NCBI RefSeq assembly: GCF_003391395.1
Contig: NZ_CP024190.1
Coordinates: 1,674,001 to 1,738,000, forward strand
Direction of reading: 5' to 3'
Origin: Mycobacterium marinum
Lineage (GTDB): Bacteria; Actinomycetota; Actinomycetes; Mycobacteriales; Mycobacteriaceae
DNA: 64,000 nucleotides
The notes beneath the pieces are model-generated. The model was given only the letters and a program-made list of their open reading frames with translations. It ran no database searches and had not been told where the DNA came from. Positions within the stretch are counted from its first letter, which is position 1; each line of letters starts with the position of its first letter. Positions 52,041 to 61,545 of the stretch are shown here, piece after piece. The translations under genes were made by a program, and so were the position numbers.

Positions 52041-54080
52041 CTACAGCAACGGGACGAACGACAGCAGGGAAAGCAGCAGTATCAGGGGGACGCCGGAATT
52101 GGCGGTGCCGGAATTGAGGACACCGGAGTTCAACGAACCGATGTTCAGCACACCCGAGTTGTAGCCGCCCAAGGTGAAGAAGCCCGCGTTGCTGCCATCG
52201 CTGCCCGCGTTGACGAAGCCGGTGTTGTAGCCGCCGTTACCGACGTTGAAGAATCCCGTGTTGTTTCCGCCGTTGCCAAGGTTCAACACGCCGGTGTTGC
52301 CGCCACCGGCGCCCGAGTTGAAGAAGCCCGCGTTGCTCCCGCCGGCCCCCAAGTTGAAGAAGCCCGAGTTGTAGCCGCCGCTGCCCACGTTGAAGAAGCC
52401 CGAGTTATGGCCGCCGTTGCCCACGTTGAAGAGGCCCGAGCTAGTTGACCCGGCGTTGAAGAAGCCCGAGTTCGCGACGGTTTGGGTGATCGCACTGCCC
52501 AAGCCGGTGTTGAGATCACCCGAGTTCCACATGCCGGTGTTGATATCGCCCGCATTCCAGAAACCGGTGTTGTAGCCGCCCGCGTTGAAGGCGCCCGTAT
52601 TGTGCGCGCCCGAGTTGAAGCTGCCCACGTTGAACCCGCCCAAGACGAAGTTGCCCGCGTTGAAGCTACCCAGGTTGCTGGTGCTCGAGTTGAAGCTGCC
52701 CGCATTGAAGCTGCCCGAGTTTCCCACGCCGAAATTGTTGATTCCCGAGTTGCCGAATCCCACGTTGAACCCCGAGCCCGCGTTGAGGCCCGAGTTCCCG
52801 ATGCCAGTATTGAGCGCGCCGGAATTCCCGATGCCAGTGTCGATGAAGCCCGAGTTGCCAAAGCCGGTATCGATGGCACCCGAGTTTCCGATGCCCCAGT
52901 TCCCGACCCCGGAGTTGAAGAAACCAACATTGCCGGTGCCGGAGTTGCCGAAGCCGAGATTGCCGCTGCCGGAATTCAGCCCCCCAAACCCCATCTGATT
53001 GTTGCCGGTAAGGCCGATGCCGATGTTTCCCGAACCGGTGTTGCCGAAGCCGACGTTGTTGTTGCCGGTGTTCCCGAAGCCCATGTTGTCGCTGCCGCGG
53101 TTTGCTAGGCCCACATTGTTGTCGCCCTGATTTCCCCAACCCTGGTTTTGGTTGCCGATGTTGCCGCTGCCGGTATTGCCGCTGCCCAGGTTCCCATTGC
53201 CGACGTTGTCGTTGCCCGCGGTTCCCCCCAGCCCCGCGTTTCCGAAGCCCACGTTGTTATCGCCGTGATTTCCGCTGCCCTGGTTGTAGTTGCCGGCGTT
53301 GCCGCTGCCCCAGTTGGAGTTTCCGAGATTCCCGCTGCCGACGTTGCTGTCACCGCGGTTGCCGCTACCGAGATTGCCGTTGCCGGTGTTGCCGCTACCC
53401 AGGTTGGTGTTGCCGGTGTTGCCGCTGCCCAGGTTTTGGGTGCCGACGTCGCCACTGCCCACGTTGCTATCGGTGTTGCCGATGCCCAGGTTGGGCCAAC
53501 CATTTGCGGCCGCAGCGGCGGTGGCTGAGCTAGCCAGTTGCCCCGGCAGGCCGGGCAGGCTTTGCAGCCACTGCTGCCACGGTGCCAACTGCGCGGCCGC
53601 CGCCGACGCGCCGCCGTGATAACCCACCATCGCGGCTACGTCGGCGGCCCACATCGCCTCGTATTCGGCCTCGGTGGTCGCGATTGCCGGCGTGTTCAGC
53701 CCCAACAGATTCGACCGCACCAGCGACACCAGCTGGGCGCGGTTGGCCGCCACCAGCATCGGAGGCACCGTGGCCGCTCGGACCGCCTCGAACGCTGCTG
53801 CCACCACCTTGGCCTGCGCGGACACATCACCGGCGCGGGCGGCCGCTAGACCCAGCCAGCCCGCATAGGGAGCGGCCGCGGCGGCCATCGCCGCCGCCGC
53901 GGGGCCCTGCCACGACCCGCCCGTCAGCCCCGACGTCACCGACGAAAACGCGGCCGCCGCCGTGCTCAACTCGTCGGCCAACCCGTCCCAGGCGGCTGCG
54001 GCCGCCAGCATTGGCCCGGACCCCGTGCCAGCGAATATCCGTAGCGAATTGATCTCTGGCGGCAACACCGAAAAGTTCAT
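52041..54080 (-). CDS. PPE-MPTR family protein
   Basis: 679 residues. The PPE domain (MNFSVLPPEINSLRIF, GGSWQGP, ANRAQLVSLVRSNLLGLNTP) spans about 180 residues. It is followed by some 450 residues of NxGxGN-type pentapeptide-like repeats (NLGSGNTGN, NVGFGNTG, NSGFFNVG) and a short hydrophobic end (VPLILLLSLLSFVPLL). Such proteins are ESX-5-exported and surface-linked; function largely unknown. The ATG at 54080 follows GAGGA. The repeat tract is a likely site of length variation. Confidence 0.93.
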   Translation of the reverse strand: MNFSVLPPEINSLRIFAGTGSGPMLAAAAAWDGLADELSTAAAAFSSVTSGLTGGSWQGPAAAAMAAAAAPYAGWLGLAAARAGDVSAQAKVVAAAFEAVRAATVPPMLVAANRAQLVSLVRSNLLGLNTPAIATTEAEYEAMWAADVAAMVGYHGGASAAAAQLAPWQQWLQSLPGLPGQLASSATAAAAANGWPNLGIGNTDSNVGSGDVGTQNLGSGNTGNTNLGSGNTGNGNLGSGNRGDSNVGSGNLGNSNWGSGNAGNYNQGSGNHGDNNVGFGNAGLGGTAGNDNVGNGNLGSGNTGSGNIGNQNQGWGNQGDNNVGLANRGSDNMGFGNTGNNNVGFGNTGSGNIGIGLTGNNQMGFGGLNSGSGNLGFGNSGTGNVGFFNSGVGNWGIGNSGAIDTGFGNSGFIDTGIGNSGALNTGIGNSGLNAGSGFNVGFGNSGINNFGVGNSGSFNAGSFNSSTSNLGSFNAGNFVLGGFNVGSFNSGAHNTGAFNAGGYNTGFWNAGDINTGMWNSGDLNTGLGSAITQTVANSGFFNAGSTSSGLFNVGNGGHNSGFFNVGSGGYNSGFFNLGAGGSNAGFFNSGAGGGNTGVLNLGNGGNNTGFFNVGNGGYNTGFVNAGSDGSNAGFFTLGGYNSGVLNIGSLNSGVLNSGTANSGVPLILLLSLLSFVPLL

Positions 54081-54408
54081 CACTGTCGTCCTCGTACCAG
54101 TGCCTTCTCAGCGTCGGGGGCAATTGCTCGTTGTCACCGTGGCGCTATTTGAAAGCGTAATTTTAATGACTGACTTGGCGGCATGTTGCCGCCTTTGAAG
54201 AGAAAAGCTCGACCGCATCGTCGACGCGGTGGCGTCGGCCGGGCTCGGATGCCGGCGGTTTGCGCGACGCCCGTGACCAGTGTTTCGCGTCAGGGTGGGG
54301 ACGTGTTCATTTGCGGTCCTTCGCGGTAGTCAGGCCGAAGACGGTTCGGATGATTCGCGAAATATTTGCATTCGCTCGCGGCTACCAATCCCAACCACGC
54401 ATCCAAAC

Positions 54409-55272
54409 CTAGGAATCAGGCCCGGATTCCAACAGTCGCAATGGGTGCAGGCCATCAACCGCGCCAACGAACGGGGGATGGATGCTGTAGCCGAGCATCC
54501 GGCGAATGTCGTCGGAGACCGCTCGGGCAATTTCGCGCGATATTGACAGGGTGTAGGCCTCCATCGGGCGCAGCCACGGTTCGCAGTACTGGGCGGTGAC
54601 GGCCAGACGCTCGCTGGTGCTGGTATTGGCGCCACCACCATGCCAGAGGGTACCGACGAAGAAGACGCACGAGCCGGCAGGCATCACGACGGGCAGCACC
54701 TGATCGTCCGGGCCCGGCGGACGTCTGCCCCAACGATGGCTGCCGGGGATGACCACCGTGGCGCCATTGTCGGCGGTGAAGTCGTCGATCGCCCAGATCG
54801 TCGCAGCCGCCAAGGGTGCCCTGGGCCGCGGAATCGGGTAGAACCCGTCGTCATGGTGGGGTAGCTGCGCGTCTTCTCCGGGCAGAATGTTGATCGCCTG
54901 CAATGCCGAAAGCAGGTAGTTGGGCATCAATATCCGATCGAGCACCGCCAGCACCCGTGGATGATCGGCAAGCCGGTCGCACACTCGCGTCCTGCTCAAC
55001 ACGCTGTAGATGCGTTGGGTGCGCCGGCCCTCAAATGAGTTACGTCCGGTGTGCTCGAGCCAGGGTCGCACGACCTCTCGGATCAGCCGGCACTGCTCGG
55101 CACTGAGCAGGTTCTCCCAGATGACGAAGCCGTCGCGGTCGAGGGCCGCCATGTCGGCCTCGATGGTCGCGCTGTCGACCGAGCTTCCGCCGCTTGGCGT
55201 CCATTTGTAGCGGTGCGCCAGATCGCCCTTGAGGTCTTCCAAGCTTGTGACGGCTTCGTCATCAATGCTCAT
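54409..55272 (-). CDS. Phytanoyl-CoA dioxygenase (PhyH) family protein
   Basis: 287 residues. The Fe(II)/2-oxoglutarate facial triad is visible: H140 and D142 in LPHHDDGF, distal H211 in LWHGGG, and the 2-oxoglutarate-binding Arg in SERLAV (R222). Such enzymes hydroxylate lipids or natural products; the substrate here is unknown. The start is the ATG at 55272 because the upstream frame is non-standard. It is divergent from the DUF732 protein. Confidence 0.88.
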   Translation of the reverse strand: MSIDDEAVTSLEDLKGDLAHRYKWTPSGGSSVDSATIEADMAALDRDGFVIWENLLSAEQCRLIREVVRPWLEHTGRNSFEGRRTQRIYSVLSRTRVCDRLADHPRVLAVLDRILMPNYLLSALQAINILPGEDAQLPHHDDGFYPIPRPRAPLAAATIWAIDDFTADNGATVVIPGSHRWGRRPPGPDDQVLPVVMPAGSCVFFVGTLWHGGGANTSTSERLAVTAQYCEPWLRPMEAYTLSISREIARAVSDDIRRMLGYSIHPPFVGAVDGLHPLRLLESGPDS

Positions 55273-55412
55273 TGGCACTCGTCCTTTTCCCGCTGGCACC
55301 AACGGCGGCCAGCCCTGCGCGGCGACGGCTCGCACCACCACAGTAAGCCGACGATGGCCGGAAATGGGTAAGACCAGGCGGCGGCTGACGGCTCGATCGG
55401 TACCCTGGCGCC

Positions 55413-55727
55413 ATGAAGACGTTGCTGTCAGCCCTGTCGCTGGTGATCGCGCTGGCTGGTCCAGCCGCACTTCCGGGCATTATCGCCACGGCCCAGGCCG
55501 AACCGGTCATGTTCGAGCCCGACTGGCCCAATCACCAGGAGCAAGCCGAACAAACGATATGCCTGGCTCTGGCGCAAGGCTGGCCACGCACCCAGATTGT
55601 CGACGTCGCCGAACACGCAAACGACATCGACCAGACGGGACTGAGCGTGCCTGAGGCCGCCCGGCTGGCCGACACGTGGATCGACGAGGCGCACAACACC
55701 CTTTGCCCAACACTTGCCCTGGATTGA
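55413..55727 (+). CDS. Secreted DUF732-family protein
   Basis: 104 residues with a signal peptide (KTLLSALSLVIALAGPAALP through ATAQA). The mature part has the DUF732 pattern: C in TICLALAQGWPRTQI, DVAEHANDIDQTGLS, and C near the end (HNTLCP), probably a disulfide. DUF732 proteins are small mycobacterial exported proteins of unknown role. Confidence 0.85.
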   Translation: MKTLLSALSLVIALAGPAALPGIIATAQAEPVMFEPDWPNHQEQAEQTICLALAQGWPRTQIVDVAEHANDIDQTGLSVPEAARLADTWIDEAHNTLCPTLALD

Positions 55728-55933
55728 CCGTTCGGCGGCGCCGCACCTTCTTACTGGCCAGCTATCAGCTGCATACCAACTTCGACTCAGATCTGCGACA
55801 TTCCCGCGTCCCGCCCTTGTCGGCCCGTGCAATCGCCTGTGTACTCGGTGAGGTCAGGGCTCATCGAATGCCCGGAGATCGGCCGCGATGAGGTCTGCGA
55901 CAACGCATTCCGGGGAGAGGAGGCAGTGCTTCC

Positions 55934-56422
55934 ATGCGAATAGTTGGTTGGGCAGCGACGGTCGCTGTCCTGGCCGCCTTGAATCCGCTGGCGCCACCGG
56001 CACAAGCGGAACCGACCTGTGGGGTCAACCTCAATGCCCCAGAGATCCAGGCAGCGATCAAGTCATTGCCAACCCTGCCGCAGAGCTACCCGTGGGACAC
56101 CAATCCGCGCAGCTTCGATCCGAGTAGCAACTACAACCCGTGTTCCACACTGTCGGCGGTCATCATCAGCGTTGAAGGCGCGACGGGCAGCTCACCGGAC
56201 CTCGTTCTGCTTTTTCACAACGGCACCTCCGCCGGTATTGCCACCACAAAGGCGTATTCGTTTACGACGCTGAATGCGGCGAAGACAACCGATGACACGG
56301 TGGCCCTCGACTACAAAGACGGCAGAGACGTCTGCACGGCGTGCCCCGGACCGATCACGACGGTGAGGTACGAGTGGAAGGGCGACCACGTCGCGATGTT
56401 GGACCCGGCGCCGGCTTGGTGA
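55934..56422 (+). CDS. Secreted LppP/LprE-like domain protein
   Basis: 162 residues. A signal peptide (RIVGWAATVAVLAALNPLAP) ends at AQA, without a lipobox Cys, so the protein is probably released rather than lipidated. The body (YNPCSTLSAVIISVEGATG, SPDLVLLFHNG, TVALDYKDG, TVRYEWKGDHVAMLDP) fits the LppP/LprE family of mycobacterial lipoproteins. Function unknown. RBS AGAGGAGGCAG precedes the ATG. Confidence 0.8.
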   Translation: MRIVGWAATVAVLAALNPLAPPAQAEPTCGVNLNAPEIQAAIKSLPTLPQSYPWDTNPRSFDPSSNYNPCSTLSAVIISVEGATGSSPDLVLLFHNGTSAGIATTKAYSFTTLNAAKTTDDTVALDYKDGRDVCTACPGPITTVRYEWKGDHVAMLDPAPAW

Positions 56423-56435
56423 CCCACGCCTGTCG

Positions 56436-57632
56436 TCAGTCCTGGGTTCGGGCGCCGGTCAGCGACTGGATGGTCTGTATTTCGCTCTCCCGGTAGGGCC
56501 GTCCGTCGGGTTGCAGAAGATCGCTGAACCATACCTTCGGGGGCTTGGTGTACGGATGATCCCAGGAATCCCACGGTAGGTAGGTCTGAGTCTTACCGGC
56601 GACCAAACCCCAATTGAAGGCGCCGACGTTGCGACGCTTGGCGATTGGTAGCACCCCCTCGACACTGCTGCCCTGGGAGCGCGCCAGGTACTCGGTGCAG
56701 ATGATCGGCCGCCCCAGCGGCGCAAGTTCGTCGATACGGGCCTCAAAGCCGGCCGGTGCCGCGTAGCTGTGAAATGTGATGACGTCGGCATTGTCGAGCT
56801 GGATGCTGGCGATGGTGGAGCGCTTGCCCGGATCCGACCAATTTCCCTGCCAGACACCGCTTGTCAAGGGCTGGCTGGGATCGACCTCGCGCGCCCACTG
56901 GAACACCTGGGGGAGTAGCTCCGCGACCCGCTCCAGCTTGTCCTTTCTCTCCACCTTTCGGTACACCTTCGCCGGATTGTCGGGCTCATTCCACAAGTCC
57001 CAGCCCAATACGCGGTTGTCGTTGCGGAACTGGTTCAACACTCCAGTCACGTAGCCGTGCAGAACGGCCTGGTAGCTGGGGTCGCCGAGGTGTTCGGCGC
57101 CGGGGCTTTGCACCCAACCCGAGTTGTGCACGCCGGGCCTTGGCGCACGCTGCTGACCCAGCTTGGGGAACGGGTCCCAACAGGAGTCGAACAAGACGAA
57201 AAGAGGTTTGATGCCGTGGCGTGCCGCGATGGCGACGAATTGTGCCAGCCGAGTCTGAAAGCCCCTTTGATCCGAGGCCCACAGCTGATCGTGCAGGAAG
57301 ACTCGCATGCTGTTGAACCCGATCAACCGGGCCAAGCCCAGCTCTCTGTCGATGCGCCGCGGATCGTAGGTGGCGGGCTGAAACATCTCGAGCTGATTGA
57401 TGGCGTTGGCGGTGATGTAGTTGGCGCCGACGATCCAGCCTTGGGTCTGGTACCAGGTGTTGGCGCGCTCAGCCGACCACCGGCCTGCCACAGCGGTGGC
57501 GCGGGGGGTCTGGGCCAGCGCGGCGCCGGCCGCCAGCAGCAGCGGCAGTTTGAGAGCCGTTCGACGTTGCACCAAGTGACGATAATTTCGCGGGCGATCT
57601 GTCCGGTCTTGCGCGCTGACGTGTCTAGGCAT
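56436..57632 (-). CDS. Glycoside hydrolase family 5-like secreted protein (Rv3096-like)
   Basis: 398 residues. A twin-arginine-like export signal (QRRTALKLPLLLAAGAALA) is at 22-40. The (beta/alpha)8 fold is suggested by FNSMRVFLHDQLW, GIKPLFVLFDSCWDPF, WDLWNEPDNP (acid/base E216) and CTEYLARSQGSS (nucleophile E314). The NEP and TEY motifs are those of cellulase-like enzymes. The substrate is unknown. Order next to the HxlR gene matches Rv3095-Rv3096. Confidence 0.88.
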   Translation of the reverse strand: MPRHVSAQDRTDRPRNYRHLVQRRTALKLPLLLAAGAALAQTPRATAVAGRWSAERANTWYQTQGWIVGANYITANAINQLEMFQPATYDPRRIDRELGLARLIGFNSMRVFLHDQLWASDQRGFQTRLAQFVAIAARHGIKPLFVLFDSCWDPFPKLGQQRAPRPGVHNSGWVQSPGAEHLGDPSYQAVLHGYVTGVLNQFRNDNRVLGWDLWNEPDNPAKVYRKVERKDKLERVAELLPQVFQWAREVDPSQPLTSGVWQGNWSDPGKRSTIASIQLDNADVITFHSYAAPAGFEARIDELAPLGRPIICTEYLARSQGSSVEGVLPIAKRRNVGAFNWGLVAGKTQTYLPWDSWDHPYTKPPKVWFSDLLQPDGRPYRESEIQTIQSLTGARTQD

Positions 57633-57832
57633 GCTTATCGATTCGCAACAACCTGGGATTGCAAATTGTTATCTCCTGAACACCATCCAGGCTACCCGGC
57701 CGGCGGGGTGAAGTCTCGGCGCAACGCCGTGGATTGTCTTGTGCCACACCGGCCGAGCGCACTGTGTAGGATGGCGTGAGCGTCTTGTCGAAGACGTCTC
57801 GGGAGACTCTGTGGTGCCGCGCGTCTGCGCGC

Positions 57833-58309
57833 TCAGTTTGGCGCGGCTACCGCGTCGCCGAAGCCGGGCCCGGCTTCGGGTGTGACATTGCGTGCGGTGA
57901 TCTCCTCGCCGCAGTGGGCGCAGATCAGGCGCGGCTCGACGAACTGGCCGCAATGGTGACGCAACACAATCGGTGGGCCGTCGGGGTTCGGCAAGTGCTT
58001 GTCTCCCCACTGCATGAGGACGACGATCGCGGCGAACAGTTCGTGGCCGGTGTCGGTCAGCCGGTACTCGTGGCGCTCCGGATCCTGGGAGTAAGGCACC
58101 CGGTCCAGCAGGCCCGCATTGACGAGCATCCGCAGCCGCGATGACAGGGTGGGGCGCGGAATGTTGAGGTTGCGGGCGAGCTGGCCGAAGCGCTGCACGC
58201 CGAAGAACGCCTCGCGCAGGATCAATAGGGTCCAGCGCTCGCCGACCAGCTCGAGGGCACGGCCAACCGACTCCCCTTCGAAGCGGTGGGACAGATCGGC
58301 GGCGCCCAT
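57833..58309 (-). CDS. HxlR-family transcriptional regulator (Rv3095-like)
   Basis: 158 residues. The winged helix is LELVGERWTLLILREAFFG ... FGQLARNLNIPRPTLSSRLRML and YRLTDTGHELF. C-terminal Cys residues in CGQFVEPRLICAHCGEE (CxxC) could bind zinc or sense redox state. It is divergent from a three-gene oxidoreductase operon with an inverted repeat between them and probably represses it. Confidence 0.9.
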   Translation of the reverse strand: MGAADLSHRFEGESVGRALELVGERWTLLILREAFFGVQRFGQLARNLNIPRPTLSSRLRMLVNAGLLDRVPYSQDPERHEYRLTDTGHELFAAIVVLMQWGDKHLPNPDGPPIVLRHHCGQFVEPRLICAHCGEEITARNVTPEAGPGFGDAVAAPN

Positions 58310-58327
58310 AGTTCAACAACTGTACCC

Positions 58328-58344
58328 GGTTCAATTTCTGAACC
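58328..58344. promoter_or_regulatory. Inverted-repeat operator of the HxlR regulator
   Basis: GGTTCA and TGAACC are perfect arms around ATTTC. A further half-site (GTTCAACA) lies at about 58311. The repeat is centred between the divergent starts (58309 and 58389), fitting control of both. Confidence 0.65.
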
Positions 58345-58388
58345 ATGGTGGTAACTTGACGGAACCGCCGTCATTACCAGGAGTCCTG

Positions 58389-59549
58389 ATGAATCAGCCG
58401 GACCTGAGCGCCGCACCACTGCGCAGAGCAGATAGCGAGATGGAGAACCTCGCCGAGAAGATCGCCCTGACGGCGCGGGAGATGTCGGCGGAGATCGACC
58501 GCGATCGCAGACTGCCCGACGAATTGGTGGCGCGGCTTGGCGAGGCAGGATTGCTGCGCGCCACGATGCCGCGCGAGGTACAGGCGGCGGAGCTGGCCCC
58601 CGGACCGGCGCTGCGGTGTGCCGAGGCGGTGGCGCGCGGCGATGCTTCAGCGGGATGGTGCGTGTCGATCGCGATCACCAGCGCGTTGTTGGTCGCCTAT
58701 CTGCCGGCGTCCAGTCGCGACGAAATGTTTGGTGCCGGGCGAAGTGTCGCCGCGGGTGTGTGGGCGCCGCGCGGTAAGGCGAAGTCTGTCGACGGCGGTG
58801 TTGTGGTGTCCGGGCGCTGGCCGTTCTGCAGTGGGATCAACCACGCGGACGTGATGTTCGCCGGTTGCTTCGTGGAGGGTCAGCCGGTGCCATCGGTGGT
58901 GGCGCTACCCAAAGACGATCTGCGCGCCTTGGACACCTGGCACACCCTGGGGTTGCGCGGTACCGGCAGTCACGATTGCGTTGCCGAGGAGGTCTTCGTC
59001 CCCGCCGATCGGGTGTTCTCGGTGTTCGACGGTCCCACCATTGACAGGCCGCTGTATCGCTTCCCGGTGTTCGGCTTCTTTGCGCTGTCGATCGGGGCGG
59101 CGGCGCTGGGCAACGCGCGCGCCGCGATTGACGACCTGGTCGAGTTGGCCGGCGACAAGAAAGGGCTGGGGGCCAAGCGCACCTTGGCCGAACGGCCGGC
59201 CACCCAAACGGCGGTCGCGACGGCCGAGGCGGCGCTCGGTGCGGCGCGCGCACTGTTTTACGAGGCGATCGACTCGGCCTGGCAAGCTAGCCACAATCCC
59301 GACCCGGTGCCGGTGGCGCTGCGCAACCGGCTACGGCTGGCGGCCACCCACGCGGCGCGGACCTCTGCCGACGTCGTGCGCATCATGTATGACCTGGCGG
59401 GGAGCAGCGCGATCTACGATGGCTCACCACTGCAACGCCGGTTTCGCGACGCGTTTACCGCTACCGCCCATTTCCAGGTCAACGAGGCATCCCGCGAACT
59501 GCCGGGGCGCGTCTTGCTCGGCCAGCACTGCGATACCTCGATGCTGTGA
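58389..59549 (+). CDS. Acyl-CoA dehydrogenase-fold flavin monooxygenase-like protein (Rv3094c-like)
   Basis: 386 residues starting MNQPDLSAAPLRRADSEM after AGGAG. Fold like HsaA/HpaB-type monooxygenases: GDASAGWCVSIA, VVSGRWPFCSGINHADV, LGLRGTGSHDCVAEEVFVP, and the C-terminal QRRFRDAFTATAHFQVNE. These enzymes use reduced flavin to hydroxylate aromatic or steroid-type compounds. It overlaps the LLM gene by 4 bp (GTGA). Confidence 0.88.
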   Translation: MNQPDLSAAPLRRADSEMENLAEKIALTAREMSAEIDRDRRLPDELVARLGEAGLLRATMPREVQAAELAPGPALRCAEAVARGDASAGWCVSIAITSALLVAYLPASSRDEMFGAGRSVAAGVWAPRGKAKSVDGGVVVSGRWPFCSGINHADVMFAGCFVEGQPVPSVVALPKDDLRALDTWHTLGLRGTGSHDCVAEEVFVPADRVFSVFDGPTIDRPLYRFPVFGFFALSIGAAALGNARAAIDDLVELAGDKKGLGAKRTLAERPATQTAVATAEAALGAARALFYEAIDSAWQASHNPDPVPVALRNRLRLAATHAARTSADVVRIMYDLAGSSAIYDGSPLQRRFRDAFTATAHFQVNEASRELPGRVLLGQHCDTSML

Positions 59550-60520
59550 CCGATTTAGAAGTCGCCCTACCGTTTTGGCTGGACCGGCCCGACGACGAGG
59601 CGATGGAGGTGGCGCTGGCGGCGTCGAACGCCGGTTTCGACGTGCTGTGGGTTGGGGAAATGGCCACCTACGACGCGTTTGCCCTTGCCACCGCGATAGG
59701 GCTGGGTGCACCCGGAATGGGCTTGAAGATCGGACCGCTGGCCGTCGCCGTTCGCGGCCCGGTGGGGCTGGCGCTGGGCGTCAGTTCGGTCGCCTCTCTC
59801 ACCGGTAGCCGGGTCGATATCGCCCTGGGCGCCTCCAGCCCGGCGATAGTGGCCGGTTGGCATGATCGGCCCTGGGCACGCCACGTGCCGGTGATGCGGG
59901 AAACCATTGAATGCCTGCGGTCGATACTGGGTGGGGCGCGCGTCGACTACCACGGGCGCCATGTCGCCAGCCACGGCTTCCGACTGCGCAACCCGCAGCC
60001 GGAGGCTCGAATTGCGTTGGGGGCCTTCGGCCCTGGCATGATTCGCCTGGCGGCAAGGCACGCCGATGAGGTGGTGCTCAACCTCGCATCGCCGGCTCGG
60101 GTGGCAGAGGTTCGTCACGCCATCGACTCCGCGGCCGCCGCGGCGGGTCGCGCCGCACCGCGGCTGACGGTATGGGTGCCCGTTGCCGTTGATCCCGGTG
60201 CCGCCGCGCACGCTCAGCTGGCGGCGCAGCTGGCGGTCTATCTCGGCCCGCCTGGCTACGGCGAAATGTTCAGTGCACTGGGCTTTGACCGCCTCGTCGG
60301 CGCCGCGCGCGCCGGGGCGAGCCGTCGAGAGTTGGCTGCCGCCATCCCCGTCGAACTGCTCGAGCAGGTGGGGGCATTGGGCACCGCCGAGCGAGTCGCG
60401 GCCCGGCTGCGGGACTATGAAGAGGCTGGCGCGGACTGCCTGGCGCTGGTGCCCTGCACTGCCGAAGATCCGGCGGGCCGGGCAACGCTGAACGCACTGT
60501 CGAGGAAGGGTGAATCGTGA
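59546..60520 (+). CDS. LLM-class F420/FMN-dependent oxidoreductase (Rv3093c-like)
   Basis: 324 residues. Luciferase-like TIM-barrel pattern: NAGFDVLWVGEMATYDAFAL, LKIGPLAVAVRGPVGLALG, SLTGSRVDIALGASSP and LAARHADEVVLNLASP; most relatives in mycobacteria use F420. It probably serves as partner of the upstream flavin enzyme, but could act independently. GTG start overlaps the previous stop, and the stop overlaps the next start. Confidence 0.85.
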   Translation: MTDLEVALPFWLDRPDDEAMEVALAASNAGFDVLWVGEMATYDAFALATAIGLGAPGMGLKIGPLAVAVRGPVGLALGVSSVASLTGSRVDIALGASSPAIVAGWHDRPWARHVPVMRETIECLRSILGGARVDYHGRHVASHGFRLRNPQPEARIALGAFGPGMIRLAARHADEVVLNLASPARVAEVRHAIDSAAAAAGRAAPRLTVWVPVAVDPGAAAHAQLAAQLAVYLGPPGYGEMFSALGFDRLVGAARAGASRRELAAAIPVELLEQVGALGTAERVAARLRDYEEAGADCLALVPCTAEDPAGRATLNALSRKGES

Positions 60521-61524
60521 CGCTGGTCAATACCGTGTGCCGGCTGGCCGCGCGCCCGATCGGCTTGCCCAAGCCATCGGACTGGGAGGTCGCCGAAGAA
60601 CCCGTTGGCGGTCCGGCCGATGGGGAGTTTTTGGTGCGCGTTGAATATCTGTCGGTCGATCCGGCGATGCGGACGTGGATGAACGCGGGGCGGTCCTACG
60701 TGGCACCGGTGCAGATCGGCGAGGTGATGCGCGCGGGCGGCATCGGGCGCGTGATCGATTCTCGCCACCCGGATTTCGCGGCCGGCGACGAGGTGTACGG
60801 AATGTTCGGGGTGCAGCGTTACGCGCATTCCGACGGTAGCGGTGTGACGCGCGTGGACACCACCCTCGCGCCGGCCCCGGTGCATCTGGGCGCCCTGGGC
60901 ATCAGCGGTATAACGGCCTACTTCGGGCTCCTCGACGTCGGTCGCCCGCAACCCGGTCAGACCGTCGTCGTCTCCGGAGCCGCCGGTTCGGTGGGCAGCA
61001 TCGTCGGACAGGTAGCCCGGATTGTGGGCTGCCGGGCGATCGGCATCGCCGGCGGTGAGCAGAAATGTCGTTGGCTGGTAGATGAGCTTGGCTTCGACGC
61101 CGCCATCGACTACCAAGCCGGGGATCTGCGCCTTCAGCTGAAGATGCATGCCCCTAACGGCATTGACGTCTTTTTCGACAACGTCGGGGGAGAGGTGCTC
61201 GAGGCGGGGTTGTCACGTCTGGCCCGCGGAGCGCGTGTCGTAATTTGCGGAGCCATCTCCCAGTACAACGCCGCCGGGGAGCTGCACGGGCCGGCCAACT
61301 ACATGCAGTTGCTGGTCGCACGCGCCTCGATGACCGGGTTCGTGGTCTTCGACTACGCGGATCGATATGGCGAAGCCGTTGGGCAGCTAGCGAATTGGCT
61401 GGCTAGCGGTGAGCTGCGCGCCCGCGAGCAGGTGGTTGCGGGCGACGTCGGCGACTTTCCTGAGGCGCTGTTGGCGCTGTTTCGGGGTGAGAACACCGGC
61501 AAACTCGTGCTCGCGCTGCGCTAG
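60517..61524 (+). CDS. NADP-dependent MDR-family oxidoreductase
   Basis: 335 residues of the zinc-free leukotriene-B4/quinone reductase branch: VEYLSVDPAMRTWM, the nucleotide-binding VVSGAAGSVGSIVGQVARIVG, FDNVGGEVLEAGL and GAISQYN. It reduces alpha,beta-unsaturated ketones with NADPH. It is the last gene of the HxlR-controlled unit (4-bp overlap). Confidence 0.9.
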   Translation: MTLVNTVCRLAARPIGLPKPSDWEVAEEPVGGPADGEFLVRVEYLSVDPAMRTWMNAGRSYVAPVQIGEVMRAGGIGRVIDSRHPDFAAGDEVYGMFGVQRYAHSDGSGVTRVDTTLAPAPVHLGALGISGITAYFGLLDVGRPQPGQTVVVSGAAGSVGSIVGQVARIVGCRAIGIAGGEQKCRWLVDELGFDAAIDYQAGDLRLQLKMHAPNGIDVFFDNVGGEVLEAGLSRLARGARVVICGAISQYNAAGELHGPANYMQLLVARASMTGFVVFDYADRYGEAVGQLANWLASGELRAREQVVAGDVGDFPEALLALFRGENTGKLVLALR

Positions 61525-61545
61525 CGATCCGGACGGATCGGACCG

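Noticed and set aside
52462..53619. Plus-strand frames in the PPE-MPTR repeat tract with PELxxP-like repeats
   Set aside because: Repetitive sequence reads open in several frames; the PPE start and MPTR pattern define the real strand.
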